This document shows positions 27,030 through 36,699 of a stretch of 64,000 nucleotides of DNA, piece by piece. Location: NCBI GenBank assembly GCA_016845785.1, contig JAERSH010000018.1:43305-107304 (forward strand), read 5' to 3'. The DNA is from Fidelibacterota bacterium. Its GTDB lineage: Bacteria; Fidelibacterota; Marinisomatia; Marinisomatales; TCS55. Under the pieces are notes generated by a model, which saw only the letters and a list, made by a program, of their open reading frames with translations, was not told the origin of the DNA and did not search any database. Made by a program: the position numbers and the translations under genes. Positions within the stretch are counted from its first letter, which is position 1. Every line of letters starts with the position of its first letter.

Positions 27030-27797
27030 TTAGCCGATCTGTCCGGAGTGGAATGATTTTTCAATTCCGTTTAGATCTAATACTGCAGATCCACCTTCCC
27101 CCAAGGCGGTAAATATGCCTTCGACCATTTCATCTCCTTGATGAAATCGAACTTCTGAATTGAAATGGCCGCAAGCATCCTCCCATAGAGATTGAATTTG
27201 GTCAACATTATGTGGGAGGCCTTCAATTAATGGTTCCATGTGATTCAAGATTTCAGCCAAGATTCGTTCCCGTTGATAAAATTTTTCTGATTGAATATGC
27301 ATGGATGTGGCTGTGGTCTGGAGTCCCGCATCAAAATCATCTAGTGTTTCATTTACGTTGAGTCCCATACCAATGACAACTTGGCTCAACTGATTTCCCT
27401 TCACTTTTGATTCGCAAAGAATGCCTCCTACTTTTTTCCCATCCAAAATGAGATCGTTGGGCCATTTGAGTGAAATATCCGTATGAAAGGATTGTAAAGC
27501 TTGATGGACAGCCACACCGGAAAGAATGGGGAGCCATCCAGAGAGATGCGCATCTAATTCAGGAAAGAGGAGGAGGGAAAAGGTGAGGCTTTTATCGGGA
27601 GCGGCAGACCATGTGCGATCTGCACGGCCTTTGCCTTGAAATTGATTGTCAGTAACAACAAGGGCGCCCGATTGGGCGCCCTCATTAATGATTTCCCAGG
27701 CTTCGGAATTGGTGGATTCCAGCCGGGTATAATATTCGATTTGCTGACCAAGTGTCCTGGTTTTCAGGTTGGCCTGGACCAGGTTGGTAAACAGCAT
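27030..27797 (-). CDS. birA: Biotin--[acetyl-CoA-carboxylase] ligase
   Basis: The 255-residue enzyme has the biotin-adenylation motif GKGRADRTWSA, LKWPNDLILDGKKVGGILCE and a C-terminal SH3-like domain. It activates biotin as biotinyl-AMP and transfers it to carrier proteins of acyl-CoA carboxylases. The N-terminal DNA-binding domain of E. coli BirA is absent, so it is a monofunctional ligase. It ends directly at the stop of the convergent CDF gene. Confidence 0.93.
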   Translation of the reverse strand: MLFTNLVQANLKTRTLGQQIEYYTRLESTNSEAWEIINEGAQSGALVVTDNQFQGKGRADRTWSAAPDKSLTFSLLLFPELDAHLSGWLPILSGVAVHQALQSFHTDISLKWPNDLILDGKKVGGILCESKVKGNQLSQVVIGMGLNVNETLDDFDAGLQTTATSMHIQSEKFYQRERILAEILNHMEPLIEGLPHNVDQIQSLWEDACGHFNSEVRFHQGDEMVEGIFTALGEGGSAVLDLNGIEKSFHSGQIG

Positions 27798-27803
27798 CGC
27801 CTT

Positions 27804-28448
27804 TTAAGCGTTGGGGTCTAGTTTCTCCCGAAGTTTCAGGGTCATGCCCGGACTCAATACGCCGGCGGTAGCTTTAATGGTTTCTTCGTTATCCATGAGG
27901 AGAATGATCCATGATTTTGCATCGCCATAGCGTTTGCCTGCAATGTTCCACAGATTGTCGCCAGACTGAACAGTGTATTCCGTAAATGTAGGCTCAGCTG
28001 TTTTTGCTTTCAGACGTTCTCGCTGAAGATTCAAGAATGTATAGGGGTAGATCATATTGGGGTTGTCGCCAATTTCATCTTTATTCCATGCATAGATGTG
28101 ACGCCACAATCTGAAGTCGCCATATTCTTCTTTGGCTATTTTTACCAGAAAATCACCGGGATTAATCATGTGTTTTTCCCAGGCAAAATCTTCATAAAGA
28201 ATGGGCTCGATTCGCAATTCATCTTTTACATCTGCTGTTACAACAGGTGCAGGTTCAGGCGCAGGTCCGTGATCGGGCTCAACCGGTTCGGCAGCAAAAG
28301 TCGGTTCTGGTTGTGCCGGGAGTTCTTCTCGCTCAACAGCAGCCGTATTATCAACTGCATTGGTATCCTGTAATTCCAATGGCGGTGCGGTTTGTTTACC
28401 ACATGAAATGATGAATAGCGATAAAAATAGTAATGTAATTTTTTTCAT
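27804..28448 (-). CDS. LysM-domain lipoprotein
   Basis: The start at 28448 gives a lipoprotein signal (KKITLLFLSLFIISC) and a 214-residue product. After a proline/glutamate/alanine-rich linker (about 25-85) come two LysM-type units: INPGDFLVKIAKEEYGD with its WNKDEI strand, and YTVQSGDNLWNIAGKRYGD to the C-terminus. It should bind peptidoglycan from the inner leaflet of the outer membrane. An upstream in-frame ATG would lose the signal peptide and is rejected. It lies 6 bases upstream of birA. Confidence 0.85.
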   Translation of the reverse strand: MKKITLLFLSLFIISCGKQTAPPLELQDTNAVDNTAAVEREELPAQPEPTFAAEPVEPDHGPAPEPAPVVTADVKDELRIEPILYEDFAWEKHMINPGDFLVKIAKEEYGDFRLWRHIYAWNKDEIGDNPNMIYPYTFLNLQRERLKAKTAEPTFTEYTVQSGDNLWNIAGKRYGDAKSWIILLMDNEETIKATAGVLSPGMTLKLREKLDPNA

Positions 28449-28509
28449 AAAACTGTCCTTCAAAGGGAAGTTATAATTGTTATTGTTTCCAATTTGATCC
28501 AATGAAATA

Positions 28510-28569
28510 GCCGTTAGAATGTTCCAAAAGACAAAATGTGGGCTATTTTGAACCCTATATACTAACGGC
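28510..28569. repeat. 60-base stem-loop between MCM and LysM genes
   Basis: GCCGTTAG (28510-28517) pairs with CTAACGGC (28562-28569), and inside it ACAAAAT pairs with ATTTTG. The T-run is on the wrong side for a minus-strand terminator, so it is listed as a hairpin repeat only. Confidence 0.45.
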
Positions 28570-28606
28570 AAAAAAATATTTATAAAATAAAAATTACTTT
28601 ACTTTT

Positions 28607-30088
28607 TCAGAATTCTCCGAAACATGCGCGTAAGACATCTGCAACCTCCCCCAAAGTACATTCTGACCGGATACAATCAATGATTACGGGCATTACATTT
28701 TCATCCGATTTGGACACTGTTTGTAAATTCTCCAACTTGGACTGAACGTCCCCATTGTCTCGTTCTTGTTTTAAAGCGATGACGCCATCTACTTGGCTTT
28801 TCACCGAATCCGCATTGATTTTCTGTAGTTCAGCTTCCGATTCACCATCCTCTTCAAAACTATTTACACCAACGATTTTTTGGTCTTTATTATCAACGGA
28901 TTGTTGATAGTCATAGGCGCTATTGGCAATTGCATTCTGCACCCATCCCGACTCGATGGCGGAAATGGCGCCTCCCATTTGATCCATTTCTTCAATAATG
29001 GAGCGGGCTTCATCTTCCAATTCGGATGTGAGTTTTTCAATCACTTCACTGCCGCCCAGTGGATCAACAAAATTCGTCACGCCCGATTCATGGGCGATGA
29101 CTTGCTGGGTGCGTAAGGCCAACTTGGCCGAATGATCGGTAGGAAGTGCCAGCGCTTCATCAAATGCATTGGTATGAAGGGACTGTGTGCCGCCCAATAC
29201 TGCGGACAACGCTTGAATGGTGGTGCGGACCACATTATTATCCACTTGCTGGGCCGTCAGTGTAGATCCACCGGTTTGGGTGTGAAATCGGCACATCATG
29301 GCTTTGTCATCCGTGGCGCCAAATCGATTTTTCATGATTGTCGCCCAAAGACTTCGGGCGGCCCTGAACTTGGCCACTTCAGTTAAAAAATCATTGTGGG
29401 CATTGAAGAAGAAGGAGAGACGCTTCCCAAAATCATCTACCTTCAATCCTTTATCCACAGCGGCCTGGACGTAAGCAATCCCATTGGCCAGCGTGAATGC
29501 AATTTCTTGCGCAGCGGTGGATCCCGCTTCTCGAATATGATATCCTGAAATAGAAATTGTATTCCACTTGGGTACATGGTCTGCGCAAAACGCAAATACA
29601 TCTGTCACCAACCGCATGGATGATTCCGGCGGATAAATGTAAGTCCCCCGAGCGATATATTCTTTTAAAATATCATTCTGGATGGTGCCTCGAAGCTTAT
29701 CAGAACGGATGCCATGATTTTCTGCCGTAACAATGTATAGGGCCAATAATGTGGCCGCCGTGGCATTGATGGTCATGGATGTGGATACTTGATCCAAAGG
29801 TATTTCCTTGAACAGCCTTTCCATATCTCGGATGGATGAAATAGGTACACCCACCTTGCCCACTTCACCTTCTGCCATGGGATGATCAGAATCATAACCA
29901 ATTTGTGTGGGGAGATCAAATGCCACCGATAATCCGGACACACCTTGATCCAATAAATACCGATATCGCTGGTTCGATTCTTCAGCGGAAGTGAATCCGG
30001 CATATTGGCGCATGGTCCAGAGTCTATCCTGATACATATTCGGGTAGATGCCCCGGGTAAAAGGAAATTGTCCCGCTTTTTCAGTCAT
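28607..30088 (-). CDS. Methylmalonyl-CoA mutase large subunit, catalytic domain
   Basis: The 493-residue protein is the TIM-barrel domain of the mutase, with RQYAGF (Tyr29), Arg147 in KEYIARGTY, His184 in [11 protein letters not shown] and [17 protein letters not shown]. The tyrosine/arginine pair fits methylmalonyl-CoA rather than isobutyryl-CoA. There is no B12-binding domain, so a separate small subunit is needed; none is in the window. It begins at FPFTRGIYP, about 40-50 residues short of the usual N-terminus. Its ATG overlaps the DnaJ-like stop (TAATG). Confidence 0.9.
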   Translation of the reverse strand: MTEKAGQFPFTRGIYPNMYQDRLWTMRQYAGFTSAEESNQRYRYLLDQGVSGLSVAFDLPTQIGYDSDHPMAEGEVGKVGVPISSIRDMERLFKEIPLDQVSTSMTINATAATLLALYIVTAENHGIRSDKLRGTIQNDILKEYIARGTYIYPPESSMRLVTDVFAFCADHVPKWNTISISGYHIREAGSTAAQEIAFTLANGIAYVQAAVDKGLKVDDFGKRLSFFFNAHNDFLTEVAKFRAARSLWATIMKNRFGATDDKAMMCRFHTQTGGSTLTAQQVDNNVVRTTIQALSAVLGGTQSLHTNAFDEALALPTDHSAKLALRTQQVIAHESGVTNFVDPLGGSEVIEKLTSELEDEARSIIEEMDQMGGAISAIESGWVQNAIANSAYDYQQSVDNKDQKIVGVNSFEEDGESEAELQKINADSVKSQVDGVIALKQERDNGDVQSKLENLQTVSKSDENVMPVIIDCIRSECTLGEVADVLRACFGEF

Positions 30089-30822
30089 TAATTGATGCCA
30101 CGTTCTTTTTTAATATTTTGATAAGCATCATTCACCGCTTTGAATTTTTCTTCAGCCAAACTGATTAAATCATTTCCCAAATGACCCACCTTATCCGGAT
30201 GATATTTCGTAGCCATTTTTCGGTAAGCTTTTTTCACGTCACTATCGGATGCATCCGGGGACACTTCAAGGATGGTATAATCAGAGAGGGTATCCTTAAA
30301 AAACATAGCACGGATAGATTCAAAATCATTTTCATTAATATTTAAATAGCGGGCGATGGTGTGAATCACTTTTACTTCATCCGCATGGACATGGCCATCA
30401 GCTTTGGATAATCCGAATAGAACATGGACCAATTCCAATCGACTGGGATGATCCATGGATTTTACGATCTGTCTGCACACATCCCGAAGGGGATAATCCT
30501 GTTTCACAATATCTTTGAATAATGTCATAAAATCTTGCACCTGATTCCGGCCAAACTGTTTGCTTAAGAATTGTTTTACATAATCCAATTCCGATTTCAA
30601 CATTTGTTTATCCGCCTTCATGACAGAGGCAAAGAGAACCAATAATGATACAATGAAATCTCCCGGCTGTGTTTGGGGATATCCTCTGGACTGATAAGCA
30701 CCCCCATAAGCACCGCTGGCCTGTCCGGACATCCCTGCCAAAGAATAGCCGATGATGGCACCGATCGGACCACCTAAGGCCCAACCCAGACCGCCCCACA
30801 ACATTTTTTTCCCTACACTCAC
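30088..30822 (-). CDS. DjlA-like co-chaperone (TerB plus J domain)
   Basis: The 244-residue protein has a glycine-rich N-terminal segment that may enter the membrane, a TerB-like helical domain (about 55-170) and a C-terminal J domain with YHPDK (about 212), which stimulates DnaK. The order matches DjlA. The GTG at 30822 is preceded by AAAGGA; an ATG six codons later is an alternative. It is translationally coupled to the mutase gene, so it may assist that enzyme or simply share its promoter. Confidence 0.83.
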   Translation of the reverse strand: MSVGKKMLWGGLGWALGGPIGAIIGYSLAGMSGQASGAYGGAYQSRGYPQTQPGDFIVSLLVLFASVMKADKQMLKSELDYVKQFLSKQFGRNQVQDFMTLFKDIVKQDYPLRDVCRQIVKSMDHPSRLELVHVLFGLSKADGHVHADEVKVIHTIARYLNINENDFESIRAMFFKDTLSDYTILEVSPDASDSDVKKAYRKMATKYHPDKVGHLGNDLISLAEEKFKAVNDAYQNIKKERGIN

Positions 30823-30906
30823 TTAATTTTATCCTTTCAAGAGTTGGCAAAGTTAATACTATTTTCGGCTCGAATAGAAAGCAGAAGAATTTCATCTTAC
30901 GATCAT

Positions 30907-31455
30907 ATGGAACTTTCAAAAAAGACCAAAGCCGCATTATGGTGGCAACGACTCAAAGGCAAAGCACATTCGAGTAATCAAACTTTGTCCTTGTCGAATC
31001 AAGGCCAATCACCGGGACGGTTTCTCATTATTTTACCGGAACAAAGTATTGAATCCGATCTGGCAAGACGATTTGTTCAATCCATGCGAAATGCCTTGGG
31101 CCCCATTGCAGTGAACCAGATGCGGATTATCGGTCCTGCTCACATTGGGAACTTATTGGACTTAAGCGACTTTCACGATTTCATCCTGTATGGCGATAAA
31201 GATTTGAACCGGTGGAACCTTCCGGGAAAGGAATTGATTTGGGCCTGCCAACGAATTCAAGTGGATGCAGTGTTGGATTTAAACCAATCTTTCGCCCCTG
31301 TATCAGCCACTTTATGTCAAACAGTTACGGCCAAATTAAAAATCGGATTCTTTAGTGAAGATGGTGAATCATATTATAATATTATGGTGAAAAGAAAAGG
31401 TGAAGAATTGGCTGAGAGTGGCTTTAAAGAAATATTTCAAATTTTGGGTATTTAA
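30907..31455 (+). CDS. Hypothetical protein, possibly DUF6913-like
   Basis: The product of 182 residues has a Rossmann-like pattern: LIILPE near residue 48, DFILYGDKDLNRW in the middle, VDAVLDLN and TAKLKIGFFSED near the end. It resembles small FCB-group proteins annotated DUF6913, and distantly the nucleotide-binding half of heptosyltransferases, but I cannot assign a function. The ATG at 30907 is chosen over an upstream TTG at 30844. Its stop overlaps the next start by one base. Confidence 0.6.
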   Translation: MELSKKTKAALWWQRLKGKAHSSNQTLSLSNQGQSPGRFLIILPEQSIESDLARRFVQSMRNALGPIAVNQMRIIGPAHIGNLLDLSDFHDFILYGDKDLNRWNLPGKELIWACQRIQVDAVLDLNQSFAPVSATLCQTVTAKLKIGFFSEDGESYYNIMVKRKGEELAESGFKEIFQILGI

Positions 31456-32648
31456 TGCACATCTATATTTATGAAGATCAACGGGCCATGGATTTAGATC
31501 CATTGGCGTCAACGCGGGCTGCATTTGACATTCGGATTGGTGTTGGTACATTTTATGATCACATCAAATCTCAATTTCCGGAAGCAACCATTTCTCTATT
31601 TGTTCGGGAAGAAATAGCAGAGGTTACAGCAGAGCGCCATCCCAATTGTGTAGTCAATCCTACAGAAGTGACCGATGGATTATGGCTATTGGGGAATGTA
31701 ATCTGGGATCAAGATGTATCGGAATTAACGAAAAATGAAGATGCCATTTTTTATTTAAATCAAAAAATAATCGGCGCAAACCTATCTTCTAAAGCGGGGA
31801 ATAATTGGCTTAAAATTGGGGGGCCTCTAAACAAAAATCCAAAGGGAGACAATAAAATGGCGGTGAGCGCCACTTATTGTCAATATCTCTGGCAAATTCT
31901 GGATCAAATGCCCACAGCCATTTTATCAAGTGCAAACCGTGCCGGTAAGCCTGTAAACGCATCCGCATTTGAAGGTGTATCCTTTATGAGTGAAGGGCAA
32001 GTCTTTGTGGGAGATGCGACTATCCAACCCACGGCACTGGTGAATGCAGAAAAAGGGCCTGTCATTATTGATGATGGTGCAGTGATCCATGGACAGACCT
32101 ATTTAGAAGGGCCACTTTATATTGGCAAAAATACCATGATTAAACCCCTGACTCAGATCAAAAATTCAGTTATTGGACCCCAATGTAAAATTGGAGGCGA
32201 AGTGGATACAGTATTAATCCAAGGATATACCAATAAAGTGCACGATGGCCATCTTGGGGATGCGGTGTTGGGAGCATGGGTGAACTTGGGGGCCGGCACC
32301 ATCAACAGCAATTTGAAGAATAATTATACTGAAGTATCCGTCCAAGTGAATGGTAGAAATGTGAATACCGGATCAATTCATGTGGGCTGTTTTATGGGTG
32401 ACCATGTGAAAACGGCCATTGGAACCGTATTGAATACAGGGACCCTTATTGGTCCCGGTGCAATGATCGCCACGGATGGATTTCCGCCCAAGACCATTCG
32501 ACCGTTTACGTGGTATGTAAATGGCCATCATCGAAAAGTATTACTTGACAAGTTCCTCGAAACGGCATATCATGTAAAAAAGAGACGGGGAAAGACCCTG
32601 TCTAATGCTGAAAAAACACTGTTTAAATATTTACAAAATGAACGATGA
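31455..32648 (+). CDS. GlmU-like sugar-nucleotide/acyltransferase, FCB-group type
   Basis: The 397-residue protein has a degenerate N-terminal nucleotidyltransferase-like half (about 1-190) and a C-terminal left-handed beta-helix (about 200-340) with hexapeptide-type turns such as YIGKNTMIKP and GPQCKIGGEVD. The GAWVNLGAGTINSNLKNNY motif is that of GlmU acetyltransferase. It fits the alternative GlmU family of Bacteroidetes-type bacteria (TIGR03991), proposed to make UDP-N-acetylglucosamine for wall and LPS. It is coupled to the preceding gene. Confidence 0.82.
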   Translation: MHIYIYEDQRAMDLDPLASTRAAFDIRIGVGTFYDHIKSQFPEATISLFVREEIAEVTAERHPNCVVNPTEVTDGLWLLGNVIWDQDVSELTKNEDAIFYLNQKIIGANLSSKAGNNWLKIGGPLNKNPKGDNKMAVSATYCQYLWQILDQMPTAILSSANRAGKPVNASAFEGVSFMSEGQVFVGDATIQPTALVNAEKGPVIIDDGAVIHGQTYLEGPLYIGKNTMIKPLTQIKNSVIGPQCKIGGEVDTVLIQGYTNKVHDGHLGDAVLGAWVNLGAGTINSNLKNNYTEVSVQVNGRNVNTGSIHVGCFMGDHVKTAIGTVLNTGTLIGPGAMIATDGFPPKTIRPFTWYVNGHHRKVLLDKFLETAYHVKKRRGKTLSNAEKTLFKYLQNER

Positions 32649-32711
32649 AAAAACGTTGCTGAGTGGTAGCACTCCGATTATATTCGTGTCCCATTTTAGA
32701 GGAAAAAATTC

Positions 32712-33122
32712 ATGTTAGAAGGTATAATATGCCCTGTATGCGAAGCGACGCTTGAAGAAATTGATATCAAGGAATCGCTTACATGCAAAAATTGCAAAAC
32801 TGATTTAAAAGATCGGAAGTTTTTAGACTTCCTCGAATACCTCATGGCCCATGGTTTGGTTGAGGATTTGGACTTTTTTGATCAAAAAGTATATAGTGAA
32901 GATGTAGAACGTCTTGAACCCGATGATGAAGAAGATGTGGATCCGTCCGAATTCGAAAAGAAAAAGGACATCTTCAGCTTATATGAAACTGAGATGGAAA
33001 TGTATAAGCAAAAAGCAGAAGATGAAGAAATCAAAGGGTATGAAGATTTTGAAGGGATTGAAGAAGAATGGGAAGACTTCAATCAGCGCGATTTTAAAAA
33101 CCCAAACAGCACAAAGAAATAA
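32712..33122 (+). CDS. Acidic zinc-ribbon protein of unknown function
   Basis: The 136-residue protein starts with a two-CxxC ribbon, CPVC at 8-11 and CKNC at 25-28, then becomes strongly acidic (DDEEDVDPSEF, EEEWEDFNQ). AGAGGAAA lies before the ATG. No family recognised. It lies 2 bases before the DUF3467 gene and is probably cotranscribed. Confidence 0.7.
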   Translation: MLEGIICPVCEATLEEIDIKESLTCKNCKTDLKDRKFLDFLEYLMAHGLVEDLDFFDQKVYSEDVERLEPDDEEDVDPSEFEKKKDIFSLYETEMEMYKQKAEDEEIKGYEDFEGIEEEWEDFNQRDFKNPNSTKK

Positions 33123-33124
33123 GC

Positions 33125-33445
33125 ATGGAAGATAATAAAAACGTCCAGCAGATCAATATTGAACTCACACAAGATGTGAGTGAAGGGGAATATGCAAACT
33201 TTGTTGTGGTGACACATTCACCGGCAGAATTCGTCATGGATTTTACAAAGATACTCCCCGGTGTTACCAAAGCGCGCGTACATTCAAGGGTGATTATGGC
33301 ACCCCAGCATGCAAAAGCATTTTTAGCTGCGTTGGGCGATAATATTAAACGATTTGAACAACAGCATGGCGAAATTGCAACACCAAGCCAAGATGGGTTT
33401 GGCGATTACCCCGTTGCACCGCCGGAAGGATCATTGCCGAACTAA
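33125..33445 (+). CDS. DUF3467 family protein
   Basis: The 106-residue product has the DUF3467 core: EGEYANFVVVTHSPAEFVMDF followed by ARVHSRVIMAPQHAKAFLAAL. The family is cytoplasmic and of unknown function. It overlaps the convergent PAP2 gene by 4 bases. Confidence 0.85.
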   Translation: MEDNKNVQQINIELTQDVSEGEYANFVVVTHSPAEFVMDFTKILPGVTKARVHSRVIMAPQHAKAFLAALGDNIKRFEQQHGEIATPSQDGFGDYPVAPPEGSLPN

Positions 33446-34017
33446 TACCGGACCCAGTCTTTTCCTTTTTTTAATTCTCTCATTTTTATAATCACCCATA
33501 GGCTGAGCACAGACCAGGCAAGGCCGTAACCCAACATTCCGCCAAAAATAATATCTCCGGGGTAGTGGACCCCTACATAAACGCGACTGAATGCCACGGC
33601 TGTGGCGATAGAGAAATATACAGTTTTATATCTCGGATAAAAGTATCCAAACACAACGGCCGCAGCAAAGATGTTCGCTGCATGTGAAGAGACAAATCCA
33701 TACTTGCCGCCTTTACCCATGAGAATCCGAATGCCATCCAGCATTTCATGGCTGGGCCTGAGTCGACCAAAAAATGGTTTCAAAATGGAAGCAGAAGTAT
33801 AATCAGCCAATCCGCAAGCAATAATGAGTATGACAGCGGTGATTTGCCCTCGGCGACCGCCCTTTACGATGAGAAAAATAACAATCCCTAAAATGGGGAT
33901 GGCCCAAATGTTTTGGTTGGTGATAATGGGCATTATCCAATCAAAAAGGGGATTGGCAGTGGTGCTGTTAAAGAACCGAAAAACGGCTTTATCCAGTTGA
34001 ATTAAGGATTCGAGCAT
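33442..34017 (-). CDS. PAP2 superfamily membrane phosphatase
   Basis: The 191-residue membrane protein has about five helices and the three PAP2 motifs: KPFFGRLRPS, SSHAAN (catalytic histidine) and SRVYVGVHYPGD. It would dephosphorylate undecaprenyl pyrophosphate or a lipid phosphate at the periplasmic face. Motif spacing matches BacA-independent undecaprenyl-diphosphatases such as PgpB/YbjG, but the substrate is not certain. Confidence 0.88.
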   Translation of the reverse strand: MLESLIQLDKAVFRFFNSTTANPLFDWIMPIITNQNIWAIPILGIVIFLIVKGGRRGQITAVILIIACGLADYTSASILKPFFGRLRPSHEMLDGIRILMGKGGKYGFVSSHAANIFAAAVVFGYFYPRYKTVYFSIATAVAFSRVYVGVHYPGDIIFGGMLGYGLAWSVLSLWVIIKMRELKKGKDWVRY

Positions 34018-34072
34018 GGTAGAAATTAGGAATACTTTTATAATAAAAAAGACTTGACCGAGGAGAAATGCA

Positions 34073-34172
34073 GAGATAAATTTTTATCTATATTTCAGCA
34101 GGATCGTTACAAAAGAAGACTGGTTGTTCCCCCGCTCCCAGGATTCCGACGATCCTGCTTTTGCTTTTTAGG
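34073..34172 (+). ncRNA. Candidate hairpin RNA in the gap after the PAP2 gene
   Basis: AGATAAA and TTTATCT form a tight hairpin at 34073-34088. Then AGCAGGATCGT (34097-34107) pairs perfectly with ACGATCCTGCT (34149-34159), followed by T-rich TTTGCTTTTT. A TATAAT box lies at 34039-34044 but lacks a clear -35. The 566-base gap 34018-34583 otherwise holds only dispersed repeats. A small RNA is possible but unproven. Confidence 0.3.
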
Positions 34173-34301
34173 GGGTTTTATTTTTGTAAAACCCACTTCA
34201 GTTTCAGACTACCATTTAATTCACGCCGGTTATAAATTCCTCTGACCTAAAGGAGGATTATTATAATCCATTACATATGGCAACCAACAAATCAATCTTA
34301 C

Positions 34302-34388
34302 TCGTCATTACGAGGAGCAAAGCGACGAAGCAATCCCATAGTTTTTGGAGATTGCCACGTGAATCATTCCGATTCACTCGCAATGACA
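34302..34388. repeat. GTCATTACGAGGAGC-type dispersed inverted repeat
   Basis: The element opens GTCATTACGAGGAGCAAAG with CGAAGCAATCCC, and closes GATTGCCACGTG with TCGCAATGAC. It is the widespread GTCATTGCGAG...CTCGCAATGAC repeat. A relative is at 39049-39136. Confidence 0.75.
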
Positions 34389-34432
34389 ACAGAGTATTAA
34401 AATGAGCTTCTTCTCCAAAACAATAGTTTCTG

Positions 34433-34561
34433 TCATCCTGAGTCCATATTGGACGAAGCCATGCCTACGCACTACTACGGCAGACAAGGATCACAACCAA
34501 ACGGGAACGGACAAGGTAATGCTTGAGATTCTTCGGTCTCTTTGTTCCCTCAGAATGACAA
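34433..34561. repeat. GTCATCCTGAG-type dispersed inverted repeat upstream of TPR gene 1
   Basis: GTCATCCTGAG at the left end pairs with CTCAGAATGAC at the right end around GAGATTCTTCGGTCTC. It ends about 22 bases before the GTG start of the TPR gene. Relatives lie at 36568-36679, 39169-39266 and 39379-39477. Confidence 0.7.
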
Positions 34562-34583
34562 GTTCTTTATATGGGGTAACATC

Positions 34584-36434
34584 GTGAGCTTCTTCGACGA
34601 ACTGAAACGCCGTAAAGTCTTTCGCGTTGCCGCATCCTACGCAGTGGTAGCATTCATCATTATGCAATTGGTGGAAATCCTTTTCCCTATGTTCAACTTT
34701 CCCCAATGGACGCAGCAATTCATAGTAATCGTTGTGCTTCTCGGATTTCCTATCGCGGTCATCTTGAGTTGGGTATTTGACAAAACACCGCAAGGCTATA
34801 TCAAAACGGATGCCCCCAGTATGGATGTTGATGGTATAACCGTTAATGCCGATCGGCCCTTTTATACAAAAAAACGGAATATATTCCTTGTTTTGGGTGT
34901 TTTAGCAGGTGTTCTCATAGGCTCATTAGGATCAAACACCATTGGAGGCAATAATGGGTCAGCATCTGCCAAATTTACAAAGATGGCCATCTTGCCTTTT
35001 GATAATATTAAGAATGATCAGGAAAATGACTTTTTAGGATTTGCACTTTCAGATGAAATCATTAACCGGTTGGGATATTTAAAATCGATTGTAGTGCGCC
35101 CATCCGGATCAGTGAGGAAATATCAAGGGACAGAAGTTGATCTAAATCAGGTGAAAAATGATCTGGATGTAGAACTGATTGTTACTGGTAGTTTCATTAG
35201 AGATGGAGACCAATTACGGCTCAGTACAGAATTAATTGATATGACTAAAAATGAACGCCTTTGGAATAAAACCATTCAGGTAGATTATGAAAATATCTTT
35301 CAAATTCAAGAAACGGTTTCGAGGGATATAGTTGATGGACTGAAATACAATTTAGAAGCGGATGAAGCAAAAAACCTCAAATCTGAAAATGTAGATCCCT
35401 TGGCTTATGAATTATATTTAAGAGCAAAGAATATGCCAACGGGAAATATTTCTAATTTGGAAACCAAAATTCGACTGCTTCAAGAATCCATTAAAATGGA
35501 TTCAACCTATGCTGAAAGTTGGGCAGTATTAAGCCGAAGTTGTGTTTTAATGAGTCAAGCTGCAAAATCAGGTCAGAACTATATCAATTTGGCAAAAGTT
35601 GCAATAGATCGCGCCATGGCATTAAATGATGAATCTTTAACTGTTTTATCTAATGGCGCACAATTTCATTCGGAAACAGGCAATGTAGAAAAATCCACAG
35701 AATTATCAATTAAAGCGATGAAATTATTTGGCAGTGGGGCAACATTATCAGAGTTAGGGTATACCCTTCGTTATGCTGGGATGTTAAATGAATCTATTGA
35801 ATTTTATAATCTGTCTTCAAAACTAGATGAAAGTTATAATAATCGTGGTGGTAATGAATTACAATTGGGAAAATCATCAGTCTATATGGGTAATTATGAT
35901 GAATCTATTGAGATAATGCATAGGGCCATAGAAACCTTGCTATTGGCTGAAAATGTAAAACAAAAAGAAGACCTCTCTCCAGTGGTGTTGGTTTATGAAG
36001 GCATTCCCTATCTTTATACAAAAAATCCGGAGAAAGCATTTCCTTACTTTGATTACCTTGTAGAATATGACCCCAATAATTCATGGACGATTATTGCCCA
36101 AACCTATAAGGCTTTATTTACGGGGAATATGAATAAAGCTGAGCAAATGGTAGCGTCACTGATCTCAAGGGATATTCATGATTCAGAAATGATTTATCGG
36201 TTCACTCATTTTTATGCTATGTTGAATCAAGAGGAAAACGCATTGGCTGCATTAGAAAAATCTATCGATCGTGGGTTTTTCTGCTATCCCTATATGAAAT
36301 CTGATCCATTGACAAAATCCATCCATAATCATCCAAGATTTAAACAAATATTGGAGAAAGCCAAGATTCGCCATGAATTATATGAAAAGCGGTTTGGTGA
36401 GGAAATACGATCATTATTGGGTATGACTTCATGA
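34584..36434 (+). CDS. Membrane-anchored FlgO/TolB-N-like TPR protein 1
   Basis: The 616-residue protein starts SFFDELKRRKVFRVAASYAVVAF with three hydrophobic segments (about 20-45, 50-65 and 100-120). A TolB-N/FlgO-like domain follows (about 135-265: MAILPFDN, VRPSGSVRKY, VTGSFIRDGDQLRLSTEL), then TPR repeats to about 600. Proteins of this plan are common in environmental Gram-negatives, often with a DNA-binding or cyclase N-terminus; here it is a membrane anchor. The GTG at 34584 is chosen because it aligns with the ATG of the paralogue at 36700. Function unknown. Confidence 0.75.
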   Translation: MSFFDELKRRKVFRVAASYAVVAFIIMQLVEILFPMFNFPQWTQQFIVIVVLLGFPIAVILSWVFDKTPQGYIKTDAPSMDVDGITVNADRPFYTKKRNIFLVLGVLAGVLIGSLGSNTIGGNNGSASAKFTKMAILPFDNIKNDQENDFLGFALSDEIINRLGYLKSIVVRPSGSVRKYQGTEVDLNQVKNDLDVELIVTGSFIRDGDQLRLSTELIDMTKNERLWNKTIQVDYENIFQIQETVSRDIVDGLKYNLEADEAKNLKSENVDPLAYELYLRAKNMPTGNISNLETKIRLLQESIKMDSTYAESWAVLSRSCVLMSQAAKSGQNYINLAKVAIDRAMALNDESLTVLSNGAQFHSETGNVEKSTELSIKAMKLFGSGATLSELGYTLRYAGMLNESIEFYNLSSKLDESYNNRGGNELQLGKSSVYMGNYDESIEIMHRAIETLLLAENVKQKEDLSPVVLVYEGIPYLYTKNPEKAFPYFDYLVEYDPNNSWTIIAQTYKALFTGNMNKAEQMVASLISRDIHDSEMIYRFTHFYAMLNQEENALAALEKSIDRGFFCYPYMKSDPLTKSIHNHPRFKQILEKAKIRHELYEKRFGEEIRSLLGMTS

Positions 36435-36473
36435 CTGCAATAATGGATAAATTAAAAGATATGATCAACCACC

Positions 36474-36553
36474 CCATTGTCCCCTCCTTAGATAAGGAGG
36501 GGAAGGCAATATCAATGATAAACCAATATTCAAGCGTTAGGGGTGGTTTTGTA
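36474..36553. repeat. CCCCTCCTTA-type inverted repeat between the TPR genes
   Basis: Outer arms ACCACCCC and GGGGTGGT enclose the inner hairpin CCCCTCCTTAgaTAAGGAGGGG. It is a common dispersed repeat type and is followed by the GTCATTCTGAG element. Confidence 0.7.
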
Positions 36554-36567
36554 AATAAAAATGTCAT

Positions 36568-36679
36568 TCTGAGTATTCGTGAAACGAATGTGAAGAATCT
36601 CAAGCAAATGATATGGAATATACAATCGCTTGAGATATTTCGGTCTTCCGATGAATCGGAATTCCTCAATATGACAATT
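36568..36679. repeat. GTCATTCTGAG-type inverted repeat upstream of TPR gene 2
   Basis: The element opens GTCATTCTGAGTATTCG and closes with CCTCAATATGAC, 21 bases before the ATG of the second TPR gene, in the same position as the related element before the first. Confidence 0.7.
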
Positions 36680-36699
36680 ACTTTAGTAGGACTAAGAAA

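Noticed and set aside
34054..34245. 63-residue ORF in the gap after the PAP2 gene
   Set aside because: It crosses the 11-bp stem-loop, has a TTG start without a ribosome-binding site, and its translation is not protein-like.
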